A stretch of DNA of 64,000 nucleotides from contig NZ_AQOV01000001.1 in assembly GCF_000365425.1 (NCBI RefSeq), positions 2,914,001 to 2,978,000 on the forward strand, read 5' to 3'. This document shows, piece by piece, positions 49,867 through 58,645 of this stretch (position 1 is the first letter of the stretch; each line of letters opens with the position of its first letter). The notes under the pieces were generated by a model. It was not told the origin of the DNA. It did not search any database and saw only the letters and a program-made list of their open reading frames with translations. A program made the translations under genes and the position numbers. The stretch comes from Methylomonas sp. MK1 (GTDB lineage: Bacteria > Pseudomonadota > Gammaproteobacteria > Methylococcales > Methylomonadaceae).

Positions 49867-50592
49867 ATGAAAATACTATCTGCCCTATTAGCGACGTTTT
49901 TGTATTCGGCTAACGCGACTGCGGCTCTTGAATTTACTTTTTCAGGCGATTTCGTCAATTTCAGCACCGGCAATTTTTCAGGGCAAGTAACCGTTGATGC
50001 CTTGTCACCGAGCTCCAGCGACGTTTTTCCGGCGTCAGGCAGCGAATCCGCCAGTTTACGTTTGGGCTACTCGCTAAGCGCTCCGCTTTCCATATTAGCT
50101 AACGGACAAGCGCTGGAGATCGATAACGACCATGCTGTCCTAAATATCGTCGACAACACCCCTATCAGCGAAGCTCAGATAAACAGTCAGGGATTTACCG
50201 CCACCCAAGTAATGCCGGGCACTTATGACATCCTGACGCTCCATATGGAATCGGCGAGCAACCAATACGATGAAGAAAGTGGTCTGTTGGTATCCGGTGC
50301 GGAATTTTCGGTGACAGCTTTTTTTGATCAGCTATTACTGGGCGGGGTAGACCTTGATCCCACTAAACTGCCCAGCCTGTTTGGCTTAGCATTTGCCGAT
50401 AATTTGAAGTTTTTGGTTTTTGAAGTTAACCGAAAATTAGGCGACAGCGAAGACTTTCGGGGCGCCGGCGTCATTACCGCCAGTGACATTGTCGACACTC
50501 ACGTGTTTACCCCCGTGCCGTTACCTGGCGCTGTCTGGCTGTTTGGTAGCGTTATCGCCGGATTAGGTTTGCGGATGCGCAAACCAGCTTAA
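49867..50592 (+). CDS. Exported protein with PEP-CTERM-type sorting tail
   Basis: A 241-residue protein with an N-terminal signal (MKILSALLATFLYSANATAA), a beta-rich middle, and a C-terminal VPLPGAVWLFGSVIAGLGLR followed by basic residues, a clear PEP-CTERM-like signal (Pro-rich motif, membrane helix, basic end). Such proteins are anchored and processed by exosortase; none is in the window. SD AAGGA precedes the ATG. Its last 30 bases overlap the 3' end of the cobalamin decarboxylase gene on the opposite strand. Confidence 0.8.
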   Translation: MKILSALLATFLYSANATAALEFTFSGDFVNFSTGNFSGQVTVDALSPSSSDVFPASGSESASLRLGYSLSAPLSILANGQALEIDNDHAVLNIVDNTPISEAQINSQGFTATQVMPGTYDILTLHMESASNQYDEESGLLVSGAEFSVTAFFDQLLLGGVDLDPTKLPSLFGLAFADNLKFLVFEVNRKLGDSEDFRGAGVITASDIVDTHVFTPVPLPGAVWLFGSVIAGLGLRMRKPA

Positions 50593-51582
50593 TTGCCTGA
50601 TATCAGGATGAGTCAGCGCCTGTGCCAAGCGTTGCCAGGCTGACTCGTCCTTCGGTAAGCCGAAACGCAGACTTGCAGGCTCCTGAAACAAGCGGGTCAG
50701 AATACCCTGCCCAGCCAATAGATCGTGTAGCTTAGCCGCCTGTTCGCATTTCACCCATTGAAACAAATCGCATCCACCGCCGGGTGGCCAGCCGCAGTCG
50801 GTCAAAAGCTGTCTCAGGCGCAGGCTTAGCATTGCTAATGATGCAGCATTGGCTGATTGCCAGTTTTGATCGGCCAACGCCAGCGCCGCGACATAGCGGC
50901 CGGGATGACTGATAGTCCATGGCCCCAGCAACTCCGCAAGTTTCGCCAATAAATCCGGCTGGGTAATCACGAAGCCGCAACGAATGCCGGCCAAGCCGAA
51001 AAACTTACCCACCGAACGCAATATGATCAAGCCAGGCCGCACCGCTAATGGCGCTAGACTGTATTCAGCAGGCAGGCTGTCTATAAATGCTTCGTCGATC
51101 AGCAGCCAGCCGCCGCGCCGGCTAAGACTTTCATGCCAACTCAGTAGCTGTGGCCGGCTCCATAGTCGGCCGGTGGGGTTATTGGGATTGACCAGAATCA
51201 ACACATCCAACTCTTCCAGACGGTCGTCAATTGCATCCGCCTCGACTCTGACAACTTGATGCCCGGCTTTTTGCCAACTGCCGGCATGCTCGGCATAGGC
51301 AGGATGCAGTACGCCAACCCGCGATTTTGGTCGTAACAAAGGTAATGATTGAATCGCCGCTTGCGACCCCGCTACCGGCAGCAAGGAGTCGTTTTGGTAG
51401 TAAGCCCGTGCCGCCGCAAGTAACTCGTCATCATCTTCCGGCAGGCGTTGCCAGCATTCGGCGGGTATAGGCGGCACGGGCCAACCGTTGGGATTGATAC
51501 CGGTGGACAAATCCAGCCAATCTGTCAGAGCAATACCATATTGGCTTGCGGCTAGCCGCAAGCGTCCGCCGTGCTCAAGCAA
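50563..51582 (-). CDS. cobD: Threonine-phosphate decarboxylase (cobalamin synthesis)
   Basis: Pyridoxal-phosphate aminotransferase-fold enzyme that makes aminopropanol phosphate for the nucleotide loop of cobalamin (Salmonella CobD, also called CobC in the aerobic nomenclature). 339 residues. LDLSTGINPNGWP is the usual N-terminal motif, LVNPNNPTGRLW the PLP-contact loop, and RSVGKFFGLAGIRCGF carries the PLP lysine. Eight-base overlap with cbiB upstream. It is the last gene of the B12 set. Confidence 0.9.
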   Translation of the reverse strand: MLEHGGRLRLAASQYGIALTDWLDLSTGINPNGWPVPPIPAECWQRLPEDDDELLAAARAYYQNDSLLPVAGSQAAIQSLPLLRPKSRVGVLHPAYAEHAGSWQKAGHQVVRVEADAIDDRLEELDVLILVNPNNPTGRLWSRPQLLSWHESLSRRGGWLLIDEAFIDSLPAEYSLAPLAVRPGLIILRSVGKFFGLAGIRCGFVITQPDLLAKLAELLGPWTISHPGRYVAALALADQNWQSANAASLAMLSLRLRQLLTDCGWPPGGGCDLFQWVKCEQAAKLHDLLAGQGILTRLFQEPASLRFGLPKDESAWQRLAQALTHPDIRQLSWFAHPQT

Positions 51583-52492
51583 GGGTATCTCCCGCGCCGA
51601 TCACGATCAGCCACAACAGCAGCGTCCGGTACATCAGTTTGCATGCGCGCTTAATATCGTCGTTTTCCGGCGCTTGTGAGCCGCCGAACCAGGGTTTTTG
51701 TTTTATTTGTCCGTGATAGCAAGCCGGCCCGCCCAGTTGCAGCATCAAGGCGCCACCGCCAGCGGTCATCACCGGCCCGGCGTTAGGGCTATCCAATAAG
51801 CGCGCTTGCGTCCGCCACGCATTGATGGCCTGCGCGGTATTGCCGATCAAGGCATAACTCAAGGCCGTCAAGCGCGCCGGCAGCCAATTCAGCAAATCGT
51901 CGAAGCGCGCCGCTGCCCAACCAAAATTTACATATCGTTGATTTTTGTAGCCCCACATGGCATCCAGGGTGTTGCTGAAACGGTAGAGTAGGGCGCCGAA
52001 GGGGCCTAACAACACGAACCAGAACAAGGGCGCAAATACTGCATCGGCACCGTTTTCCAACACCGATTCGATGGTTGCGCGCCGCACATCGATTTCGGTC
52101 ATGGCTTCAGTCTGACGACTAACGATTCTGCCAACCAGTTGCCGCGCTAAGGGTAAATCGCTATCCGACAAGGCGGAATGAACGGCCAGCGCATGTTGTT
52201 GTAAGCTGCGGGCAGCGATACAAAAATATAAAACCAGTACCTCGACAGCAATTTGCAGCAGCGGCCAACTCGGCAAAAGCAGCAACCATAGCAGACCAGG
52301 CATTAAGACTATCGCCACTGCCAAAAAACCGCTAACGCGCTGGCGAAAAGCGGCTTGCTCGTTGTTTAACAGTCGTATTTCCACAGTGCTCGCCCATTTA
52401 CCGAACATCACCAGCGGGTGATACTCGTTCCTCGGCTCGCCCAGCCAAAAATCGATGGCTACGGCCAGCAAAATGCTGATGGTGAGAATCAT
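51575..52492 (-). CDS. cbiB: Adenosylcobinamide-phosphate synthase
   Basis: Membrane enzyme that attaches aminopropanol phosphate to cobyric acid (CbiB, or CobD in the aerobic nomenclature). 305 residues with several membrane segments; DFWLGEPRNEYHPLVMFG at the start, ESVLENGADAVFAPLFWFVL and NTLDAMWGYKNQRYVNFGW are conserved. It overlaps the decarboxylase by eight bases. A 111-base gap with a hairpin separates it from btuM. Confidence 0.92.
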   Translation of the reverse strand: MILTISILLAVAIDFWLGEPRNEYHPLVMFGKWASTVEIRLLNNEQAAFRQRVSGFLAVAIVLMPGLLWLLLLPSWPLLQIAVEVLVLYFCIAARSLQQHALAVHSALSDSDLPLARQLVGRIVSRQTEAMTEIDVRRATIESVLENGADAVFAPLFWFVLLGPFGALLYRFSNTLDAMWGYKNQRYVNFGWAAARFDDLLNWLPARLTALSYALIGNTAQAINAWRTQARLLDSPNAGPVMTAGGGALMLQLGGPACYHGQIKQKPWFGGSQAPENDDIKRACKLMYRTLLLWLIVIGAGDTLA

Positions 52493-52567
52493 GATTTGCG
52501 CGGGATAAGCAGGTATTGCAAAACTAGAAGAACGGCTGGGGTTAACAAAATTGACACGATCTCGATT

Positions 52568-52591
52568 GCGGGGCGATGAAAATCGCCCCGC
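52568..52591. other. Intra-operon GC hairpin between btuM and cbiB
   Basis: GCGGGGCGAT-GAAA-ATCGCCCCGC: a perfect ten-bp stem with a tetraloop. On the minus strand it has no T-run after it, so I do not call a terminator. It may stabilise the upstream btuB-btuM message or reduce read-through into cbiB. Confidence 0.65.
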
Positions 52592-52603
52592 TGGGTTGAA
52601 TGC

Positions 52604-53179
52604 TTAGATAGCTTCGCGAGTGGCTTTGGCGGCCAGCAAGGATTTTACAGCACTGACCAGAGCGAAAATGACCACGCCATAGATCAAGGTATTCGTCAGG
52701 TAAGGCGGATAATACATCGCGACGCGCTCAATATATTGTGTGAATGAGCCGTTGGGATAGCGGCCGGACAGCCAGTAAAAGCTGCCGTTGGAAAACAAAA
52801 ACGCGATGGAGGTAGCCGCTACCAGAGCCATCAAACGTTGTGCAACTGTGGCAACTGACAGCGCAGCGAATTGTCGGCACCATTTGCCACCCAGCCACAT
52901 TGCGCCATAAGAAAACACCAGAAACTCGTAAGCTTTAGACACGCAAAAATCGCTGACGCCGAGTTTAGTGATCGCCAAATAATCAATCAGCACCGCTTCA
53001 GCTAGCAAAAAGGCGAACAAATAGCGCCCCCCTAGCCATAAGCCGGCGAAAAAAAACACCGCCAGCGAAGCGTCCGGCAACGCAAACGGCGTACCGAAAT
53101 GGTGAAAGCGGGTGGCAGCCATCAACGCCATCAGCGCTACCGCGCCGGGTTTGACAGCCAGGGTTTGATTCAGATTCAT
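52604..53179 (-). CDS. btuM: Probable BtuM-type vitamin B12 transporter (ECF S-component-like)
   Basis: A 191-residue protein with about six membrane segments. MAATRFHHFGTPFALPDASL, KLGVSDFCVSKAYEFL (Cys79) and NGSFYWLSGRYPNG recall BtuM, a solitary ECF S-component for cobalamin characterised in Thiobacillus denitrificans, in which an invariant cysteine in this region binds cobalt and supports decyanation. GGAG lies six bases before the ATG. It sits between btuB and cbiB behind a cobalamin riboswitch, which strongly supports the role. Family assignment is from memory of the sequence pattern. Confidence 0.75.
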   Translation of the reverse strand: MNLNQTLAVKPGAVALMALMAATRFHHFGTPFALPDASLAVFFFAGLWLGGRYLFAFLLAEAVLIDYLAITKLGVSDFCVSKAYEFLVFSYGAMWLGGKWCRQFAALSVATVAQRLMALVAATSIAFLFSNGSFYWLSGRYPNGSFTQYIERVAMYYPPYLTNTLIYGVVIFALVSAVKSLLAAKATREAI

Positions 53180-53198
53180 AGGGTTCTCCAGAAAAGGT

Positions 53199-55022
53199 TT
53201 AGTAATTGTAATGGATCGAAAAATAGAAATTTCTACCGAAGCTGTTATAGGTGTTAACCGTTTGATAGCGTTTGTCGAACATATTATTCAGTTTGGCGCT
53301 TAACATCCAATTTTTGTCGATGCGATAAGCGGTGCGCAGATCGGCGGTCATGAAGCTGCCCAACCGCACGGTATTGGTACTATTATCGAAACGTTCGCCC
53401 TGAGCCAGCACGGCAGCACCAATATCGAAGTCGCCGAACGAGCGCGAGACATCATAGGACAAACTTTCCGTCACCCGACGCGGCAGACGCAAGTTGGTCT
53501 GTCTATCTTTGGGCGTCATCAGGTTCATGCTCAATTTGTTGTTCCAGCCGAAAATTGGCGTGGACACTTCCGCTTCTATGCCGTCTATCTGCGCCTTGCC
53601 GATATTTCTGGCGGTGGATGGCGTGCCACTGAATACAATCAAATCCTCGATATTGGTGTGATAAGCGCGCAGTTCCCAATTTGCCCAATCGTGACGTCCG
53701 GCAAAACCGGCTTCGAAACTGGTGGATTTTTCCGGCCGCAAACCGGCATTACCGAAGCCGGGGAAGTATAACTGATTGAAAGTCGGGGCCTTGAAGGCAT
53801 TACCGAAACTGGCAAAAGCGCTGAGACCGTAATCCCAATTAAACCGCCAGCCAAAATTGCCGGTAACGCTGTCGCCGAAGGCCTGGTTTTCGTCCCAACG
53901 CACGGAAGCATTCAAAAAATGCTTATCGAAGACCCGGCTATGCAGCTCGGCAAATGCGCCTACATCGTAGCGGGATGTTTCTGCGTAACGCGTGGTGCTG
54001 TCGATTTCATCAAAACGGTAGTCGGTGCCCAGCGTTAATTGGTGATCCTTATGCAAGGCCAATTCATTCAACCAACTGGCGTTCCAGCGCGTGGTGTTGA
54101 AACGACTGATAAATTGGCCGTTATGCCGAAACTGGTCAGCATCGTCCACGCTTTGCCCTATGCGTAATGTGGACCGCCACATATCACTGAAATTAGCGCT
54201 GGCGGTCGCGCCCAACGTCTGATTGACGAACTCAGTGGTGCTACTGATGGAGTTGTCTATCTCGGTTTCGCCTTCGGCACGCAGGAAAAATGCTTCCAGT
54301 TCTGCGCCGTTGTCGAAGCGGTAACCGGCTTTGGCATTCAGACTGGTGTTGTTATAGCCGTCGCGGTCCGGATTATAGCCGCTCGCGACGCTGACACCGC
54401 TCAAAGCATTGATGCCCTGGCTACCCAATTGAGCGGCACCCAAGCTATACCAAGCCTTACCCCATTTGCCGTTGACGGCCGCCGAACCATTATACGTGTC
54501 GTAAGAGCCGCCACCGGCTTCCAACGCGATATTCGGCCGTTCGCTGTTGCCGCCCTTGCGGGTAAATATTTGAATCACCCCGCCAATTGCTTCCGAGCCA
54601 TACAAACTCGACTGGGGGCCGCGAGTTATTTCCACGCGTTCAATTTGATCGATAGGAATAAACTGAAAGGCACTGGTGCCGGTAGTAACCGAACCAGCCT
54701 TGATGCCGTCGATCAGAACCAGCACATGATCGGCATTGGTGCCGCGCAGAAAGACGTTGGTATCCTTGCCGTAACCACCACTCTGCACCATATCAACACC
54801 AGACGTACCTTTCAGCAGCTCGGGTAGGGTTCTGACCTGAAGTTTCTCGATGTCCTGGCGCGTATAAACCGTCATCGCCGTAGCCAACTCGCTCTGCCGA
54901 GTTTCGGTGCGGGTAGCCGTGACGACTGTCTCGGCAAGGTTAATCGCCTCGTCGCTAGTCGCCGCCAACACCGTAAAAGGCGTACTCGCCAGAAATAAAG
55001 ATTTGTATAAAATTGATTGCAT
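53199..55022 (-). CDS. btuB: TonB-dependent vitamin B12 outer-membrane receptor
   Basis: A 607-residue outer-membrane beta-barrel importing cobalamin with TonB energy. Signal peptide (ends TVLAA), TonB box region ETVVTATRTE, plug domain with DVLVLIDGIKAG-like LVLIDGIKAGS and IERVEITRGPQSSLYGSEAIGG, then barrel strands ending RNFYFSIHYNY with a terminal aromatic. SD GAGGA lies four bases before the ATG. A cobalamin riboswitch lies in its leader, so uptake should be repressed when B12 is plentiful. Confidence 0.94.
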   Translation of the reverse strand: MQSILYKSLFLASTPFTVLAATSDEAINLAETVVTATRTETRQSELATAMTVYTRQDIEKLQVRTLPELLKGTSGVDMVQSGGYGKDTNVFLRGTNADHVLVLIDGIKAGSVTTGTSAFQFIPIDQIERVEITRGPQSSLYGSEAIGGVIQIFTRKGGNSERPNIALEAGGGSYDTYNGSAAVNGKWGKAWYSLGAAQLGSQGINALSGVSVASGYNPDRDGYNNTSLNAKAGYRFDNGAELEAFFLRAEGETEIDNSISSTTEFVNQTLGATASANFSDMWRSTLRIGQSVDDADQFRHNGQFISRFNTTRWNASWLNELALHKDHQLTLGTDYRFDEIDSTTRYAETSRYDVGAFAELHSRVFDKHFLNASVRWDENQAFGDSVTGNFGWRFNWDYGLSAFASFGNAFKAPTFNQLYFPGFGNAGLRPEKSTSFEAGFAGRHDWANWELRAYHTNIEDLIVFSGTPSTARNIGKAQIDGIEAEVSTPIFGWNNKLSMNLMTPKDRQTNLRLPRRVTESLSYDVSRSFGDFDIGAAVLAQGERFDNSTNTVRLGSFMTADLRTAYRIDKNWMLSAKLNNMFDKRYQTVNTYNSFGRNFYFSIHYNY

Positions 55023-55149
55023 ATTGTCCTCTGCGCCCGCCGCGCATCCGGGTGAAAAAGGACAGAGGAAAAACGGAAAACGAAAAAGACGGAGGCAGGC
55101 TAGGCATGGACTCAGACCATTCCGTAAACAGCCCTCCGCTGTCTCGAAT

Positions 55150-55345
55150 GATCTTCCGGGCCAGTCTCCGGGCTTATAAGTGGCTTTACGCCTGATCTAC
55201 GACCTTCCCATGCAAAGCGCACAGTGGCAAAAACGCAGCTCTTTACTTATCTACCGTTGCGGGGGCAGCGTCGGCATGGGCGGTTAAAACCGCCGCACCG
55301 ACTTCCTGTTTAAGCTTGGCCGAAAACGGCGCAAACACCTGAAAG
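55150..55345 (-). promoter_or_regulatory. Cobalamin riboswitch
   Basis: On the minus strand the leader of btuB carries the consensus blocks of the AdoCbl riboswitch in order: AGGAAGTCGGTGCGGC, the B12 box GCTGCCCCCGCAACGGT (55253-55269), CCACTG, TGGGAAGGTC (about 55201-55210), and AAGCCCGGAGACTGGCC (55159-55175). Between them a GGCGG-TTTTAA-CCGCC hairpin forms one arm. It would control btuB, btuM and probably the two synthesis genes behind them. Confidence 0.95.
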
Positions 55346-55413
55346 AAGCGCGCAATTGTAGGGAGTCGGCCGCGATAAAGCAAGAATACCTGGTCGGTTA
55401 CCGACAATCCGCA

Positions 55414-55441
55414 TTGCAAATACCCCTTTCCGTGCTATACA
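55414..55441 (+). promoter_or_regulatory. Probable sigma-70 promoter for fliW
   Basis: TTGCAA (55414-55419), a 16-base spacer and TATACA (55436-55441), about 55 bases upstream of the fliW ATG. The sequence between the riboswitch and fliW holds no other gene that I see. Confidence 0.6.
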
Positions 55442-55495
55442 TTGGTGCATTGATTAATGCTGTTAACTTAGACTTCAACGAATACGGGCGGGACT

Positions 55496-55954
55496 ATGGA
55501 AATTCAATCGAAATTGTTAGGCAACCAAGACATCAATCCGGACACTATCATCAATTTTCCGCGCGGCCTACCCGGTTTCGAAGATCAGACCCGCTTTAAG
55601 TTATTTCATCAGGAAGGCAGCGAAATAGTGTTTTGGCTGCAATCGGTCGATAACGCGGAGCTAACCTTTTCCGCGGCGCATCCGGCCAATTTCAACATCA
55701 ATTACAACTTTACGGTAACCGATCCGGAAGAAGCGCTGTTGCAAATAGAGCCGGGCGACGAGTTGGTGATTTTAATTCTACTGCACAAGGACAACGAGCA
55801 GGATAACGGCAAGCCGACTATCAAAGGCTCAATCAAGTCGCCGATATTGATCAACGCCAACAAACGCATCGGCATGCAAAAAGTATTGGTGGCTATTGAG
55901 CAAAGCATCACCCTGACCGAGAAAGTCAGCGAAATAGACGTATCGGAAGCTTAA
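55496..55954 (+). CDS. fliW: Flagellar assembly factor FliW
   Basis: A 152-residue protein that binds flagellin and also antagonises CsrA. It opens MEIQSKLLGNQDINPDTIIN and has FPRGLPGFEDQTRF and the C-terminal PILINANKRIGMQKVL, the family pattern. Usually next to csrA; here no csrA or flagellin gene is present. It ends at a strong bidirectional terminator shared with panD. Confidence 0.93.
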   Translation: MEIQSKLLGNQDINPDTIINFPRGLPGFEDQTRFKLFHQEGSEIVFWLQSVDNAELTFSAAHPANFNINYNFTVTDPEEALLQIEPGDELVILILLHKDNEQDNGKPTIKGSIKSPILINANKRIGMQKVLVAIEQSITLTEKVSEIDVSEA

Positions 55955-55960
55955 AAACGC

Positions 55961-55998
55961 AAATAACCGCCGGAGACTGAGCCGCCGGCGGTTATTTA
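55961..55998. terminator. Bidirectional terminator between fliW and panD
   Basis: AAATAACCGCCGG and CCGGCGGTTATTT pair with an 11-base loop; the A/T-rich ends serve as the U-tract on both strands. Confidence 0.85.
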
Positions 55999-56000
55999 AA

Positions 56001-56381
56001 TCAGGCGGCCTGAACAGGAATGGAATGACTGGAATGGCTAATATGATTGTTGCCGTCGAAATACACCAAAGTCGGCTTGTAGTTCTTCAGTTCCTTCTCA
56101 TCTAGGCTAGCGAACGCGCAGACGATAATCAAATCGCCAGGACACGCCAACCTTGCAGCTGCGCCGTTAATCGAAAACACACCGGAACCTTCTTCGGCGC
56201 GAATCGCGTATGTGGTGAAGCGCTGACCATTGTTAATGTTATAAATATGGATTTGCTCGTATTCCCTAATCCCGGAAAAATCCAAAATTTTGCCGTCTAT
56301 AGCACACGATCCTTCGTAATCCAGCTCGGAATGCGTTACCCGCGCACGGTGTAACTTAGCTTTAAGCATGTTTATGTTCAT
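56001..56381 (-). CDS. panD: Aspartate 1-decarboxylase
   Basis: Makes beta-alanine for pantothenate. A pyruvoyl enzyme that cleaves itself between Gly24 and Ser25 ([10 protein letters not shown]). Start at 56381 ([20 protein letters not shown]) gives 126 residues, the E. coli length. [16 protein letters not shown] and the terminal PVQAA are conserved. A 98-base gap separates it from panC upstream, so it may be cotranscribed. Confidence 0.95.
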   Translation of the reverse strand: MNINMLKAKLHRARVTHSELDYEGSCAIDGKILDFSGIREYEQIHIYNINNGQRFTTYAIRAEEGSGVFSINGAAARLACPGDLIIVCAFASLDEKELKNYKPTLVYFDGNNHISHSSHSIPVQAA

Positions 56382-56479
56382 GGTAAACAAGGTCGAATAC
56401 TAGGGCCGGCGATTATGCCTGAAATTGGAAGCGCTATCAAATTTAAGCATTAGCTTTTATAGGCAAAAAAACCGTAACG

Positions 56480-57331
56480 TCAGATACTTGTTTTAGAAAA
56501 GTAGAGGTTATCGATTAGACGCGTCTTGCCCAGCCTGGCAGCAGCCAAAATCAGCAGATTAGAGTCGCTAGCGTAGGCAGGCAATAAATCCGCGCTACGA
56601 CAGATACTGAAATAATCGACGGCAAAACCGGCTTGTTGCAGATTCTGCCGCTGCTGTTCAGCCACCGCCGGATAATCGTCATACCCTGCCAAAATATCAT
56701 CGCGCGCTGCGCACAAGGCTTGATAGAGCTTAGGCGCTTGTTGTCTTTGTTGTTCGGATAAATAGCCATTGCGAGAACTCATCGCCAGACCGTCATCTTC
56801 CCGAACCGTTGCCACGCCTTGGACGGTAACCGGTATATTCAAATCAGCAACCATTTGCCGAATTAGCGTCAGCTGTTGAAAATCCTTCTCCCCCAGCAGC
56901 AGCACATCGGGCTGCACCATATTCAATAGCTTGCAAACCACCAATGCCACTCCGTCAAAATGCCCGGGCCGGCTGGCCCCGCAATGCAGGGCCGACAAGC
57001 CGCTGACTGAAATGCCGGTTTGCGTGGCTTGCGGATACATTTCCGTCACCGACGGCAAGAACAGTAAATCAGCACCGCTGGCTAGCAGTTTTTCCTGATC
57101 CTGCTGTTCGGTGCGCGGGTAGCTGGCAAAATCTTCGTTTGGCCCAAATTGGGTGGGATTGACGAAAATACTGACCACCACTTTATCGGCCTCTTGCCTC
57201 GCGGTGCTAACCAGTTTGATATGCCCGGCATGCAGATTGCCCATGGTCGGCACGAAACCGACGCTTTGCCCGTTTTGCCGCCATTGCCGGATTACCTCTC
57301 TTAACGCGGCGACGCTGGTGACTATTTGCAT
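56480..57331 (-). CDS. panC: Pantothenate synthetase
   Basis: Joins pantoate and beta-alanine using ATP. 283 residues. FVPTMGNLHAGHIKLV carries the HxGH signature, and LGEKDFQQLTLIRQMV and SSRNGYLSEQQR follow as usual. It starts four bases after panB, so panB and panC are coupled. Confidence 0.96.
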   Translation of the reverse strand: MQIVTSVAALREVIRQWRQNGQSVGFVPTMGNLHAGHIKLVSTARQEADKVVVSIFVNPTQFGPNEDFASYPRTEQQDQEKLLASGADLLFLPSVTEMYPQATQTGISVSGLSALHCGASRPGHFDGVALVVCKLLNMVQPDVLLLGEKDFQQLTLIRQMVADLNIPVTVQGVATVREDDGLAMSSRNGYLSEQQRQQAPKLYQALCAARDDILAGYDDYPAVAEQQRQNLQQAGFAVDYFSICRSADLLPAYASDSNLLILAAARLGKTRLIDNLYFSKTSI

Positions 57332-57335
57332 ACGC

Positions 57336-58145
57336 TTAATAACTGTGTTCGGACGCTGGAAACTGCGCGGATTTAACCGCTTGATGATACAGGCGCACCG
57401 CCTCTTCTATGCTGGAGGCGTCGGCCATAAAATCTTTGGAAAAGCGCGGCCGCTTGCCTGTGCTGATATTCAGCATGTCGTACAGCACCAACACCTGGCC
57501 ATCGCAATCAACACCAGCGCCGATGCCGATAGTGGGAATACTCAGCCGCTGACTTATTTCGGCGGCTAGCTGCGCTGGCACGCATTCCAACACTAAAAGA
57601 CCGGCGCCCGCTTGCTCGATTTTTTCCGCATCCGCAACAATTTGCCGGGCTTGCTGTTCTTCACGCCCCTGCACTCTATAACCGCCTAAGCGATTTACGG
57701 ATTGCGGCAACAGACCCAGATGGCCGCAGACCGGAATGCCTTGATCAGCTAGAAAGCGGATGACGTCGATCTTGGCGCCTTCAAGTTTAACCATTTGCGC
57801 ACCGCCAGCCTGCATCAAGCTTGCCGCATTAAGCAATGCTTGCTCCGGCGTGGCATAACTGGCAAACGGTAAATCGGTAACGATAAAAGCCCGCTTTCTG
57901 GCCATTGCCACGCTACGGCTGTGATACACCATATCGTTCACCGTGACCGGCAAAGTGCTGCCATGCCCTTGAATCACCATGCCCAATGAATCGCCTATCA
58001 GCAATACGTCGATGCCGACCCGGTCTAGCAGTGCGCTGAAACTGGCGTCATAAGCAGTCAGACAACTGATTTTTTCGCCGGCTTTTTTCATTGCCGCCAG
58101 ATCACTGATCGTCAGCATTTTTAAAGTATCGGCATATAAACTCAT
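57336..58145 (-). CDS. panB: 3-methyl-2-oxobutanoate hydroxymethyltransferase
   Basis: First committed step of pantothenate synthesis. Start at 58145 (MSLYADTLKMLTISDLAAMK), an ATGA overlap with the folK stop, gives 269 residues. CLTAYDASFSALLDRVGIDVLLIGDSLGM and GRYRVQGREEQQAR-like GGYRVQGREEQ, plus IGIGAGVDCDGQVLV, are the family blocks. Confidence 0.96.
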   Translation of the reverse strand: MSLYADTLKMLTISDLAAMKKAGEKISCLTAYDASFSALLDRVGIDVLLIGDSLGMVIQGHGSTLPVTVNDMVYHSRSVAMARKRAFIVTDLPFASYATPEQALLNAASLMQAGGAQMVKLEGAKIDVIRFLADQGIPVCGHLGLLPQSVNRLGGYRVQGREEQQARQIVADAEKIEQAGAGLLVLECVPAQLAAEISQRLSIPTIGIGAGVDCDGQVLVLYDMLNISTGKRPRFSKDFMADASSIEEAVRLYHQAVKSAQFPASEHSY

Positions 58146-58645
58146 GCGGTTATTTTCCGCAAGCCGTCGGGCGGACAAGCCGCCAAGAGTTGCGACAATG
58201 AATCCAGGCCCGGAATCTTCAAATCGCTGCTGGCCACATCAGCCAAGGGGTACAGCACAAAGGCGCGCTTGGACAACTCAGGATGCGGCACAATCAGGTC
58301 CGGTTCATTAATGCTCTGTTGCGCGTAAAGCAATACATCCAAATCCAGCGTTCTAGCTCCCCAACGCACGCTACGCAGCCGGCCATGCTGGTTTTCAATT
58401 TGCTGTAATTGTTTGAGCAAAGCCAGGGGCTCCAACTCGGTAGAAATTCGCATTACCGCATTGACATAATCGGGTTGATCTTGCGGGCCAACCGGTGTGC
58501 TACGGTACAAGGGAGAAAAGGCAATTTCGGCCACGCCCGGCAAGGCCGAAATTTCCAGCCTGGCTCGATTGACATGATTGACAGAGTCTTCGAGATTGCT
58601 GCCCAAGCCAATATAGGCCTCGGCAGCTGACTTAGCTAGCGTCAT
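58142..58645 (-). CDS. folK: 2-amino-4-hydroxy-6-hydroxymethyldihydropteridine pyrophosphokinase
   Basis: Folate biosynthesis enzyme transferring pyrophosphate to the pterin. 167 residues. AYIGLGSNLEDSVNHVNRA, and RWGARTLDLDVLLY with the metal-binding Asp residues, are the HPPK motif. Its start overlaps the end of pcnB by 14 bases and its stop overlaps panB by four, so pcnB-folK-panB-panC is one operon. Confidence 0.96.
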   Translation of the reverse strand: MTLAKSAAEAYIGLGSNLEDSVNHVNRARLEISALPGVAEIAFSPLYRSTPVGPQDQPDYVNAVMRISTELEPLALLKQLQQIENQHGRLRSVRWGARTLDLDVLLYAQQSINEPDLIVPHPELSKRAFVLYPLADVASSDLKIPGLDSLSQLLAACPPDGLRKITA

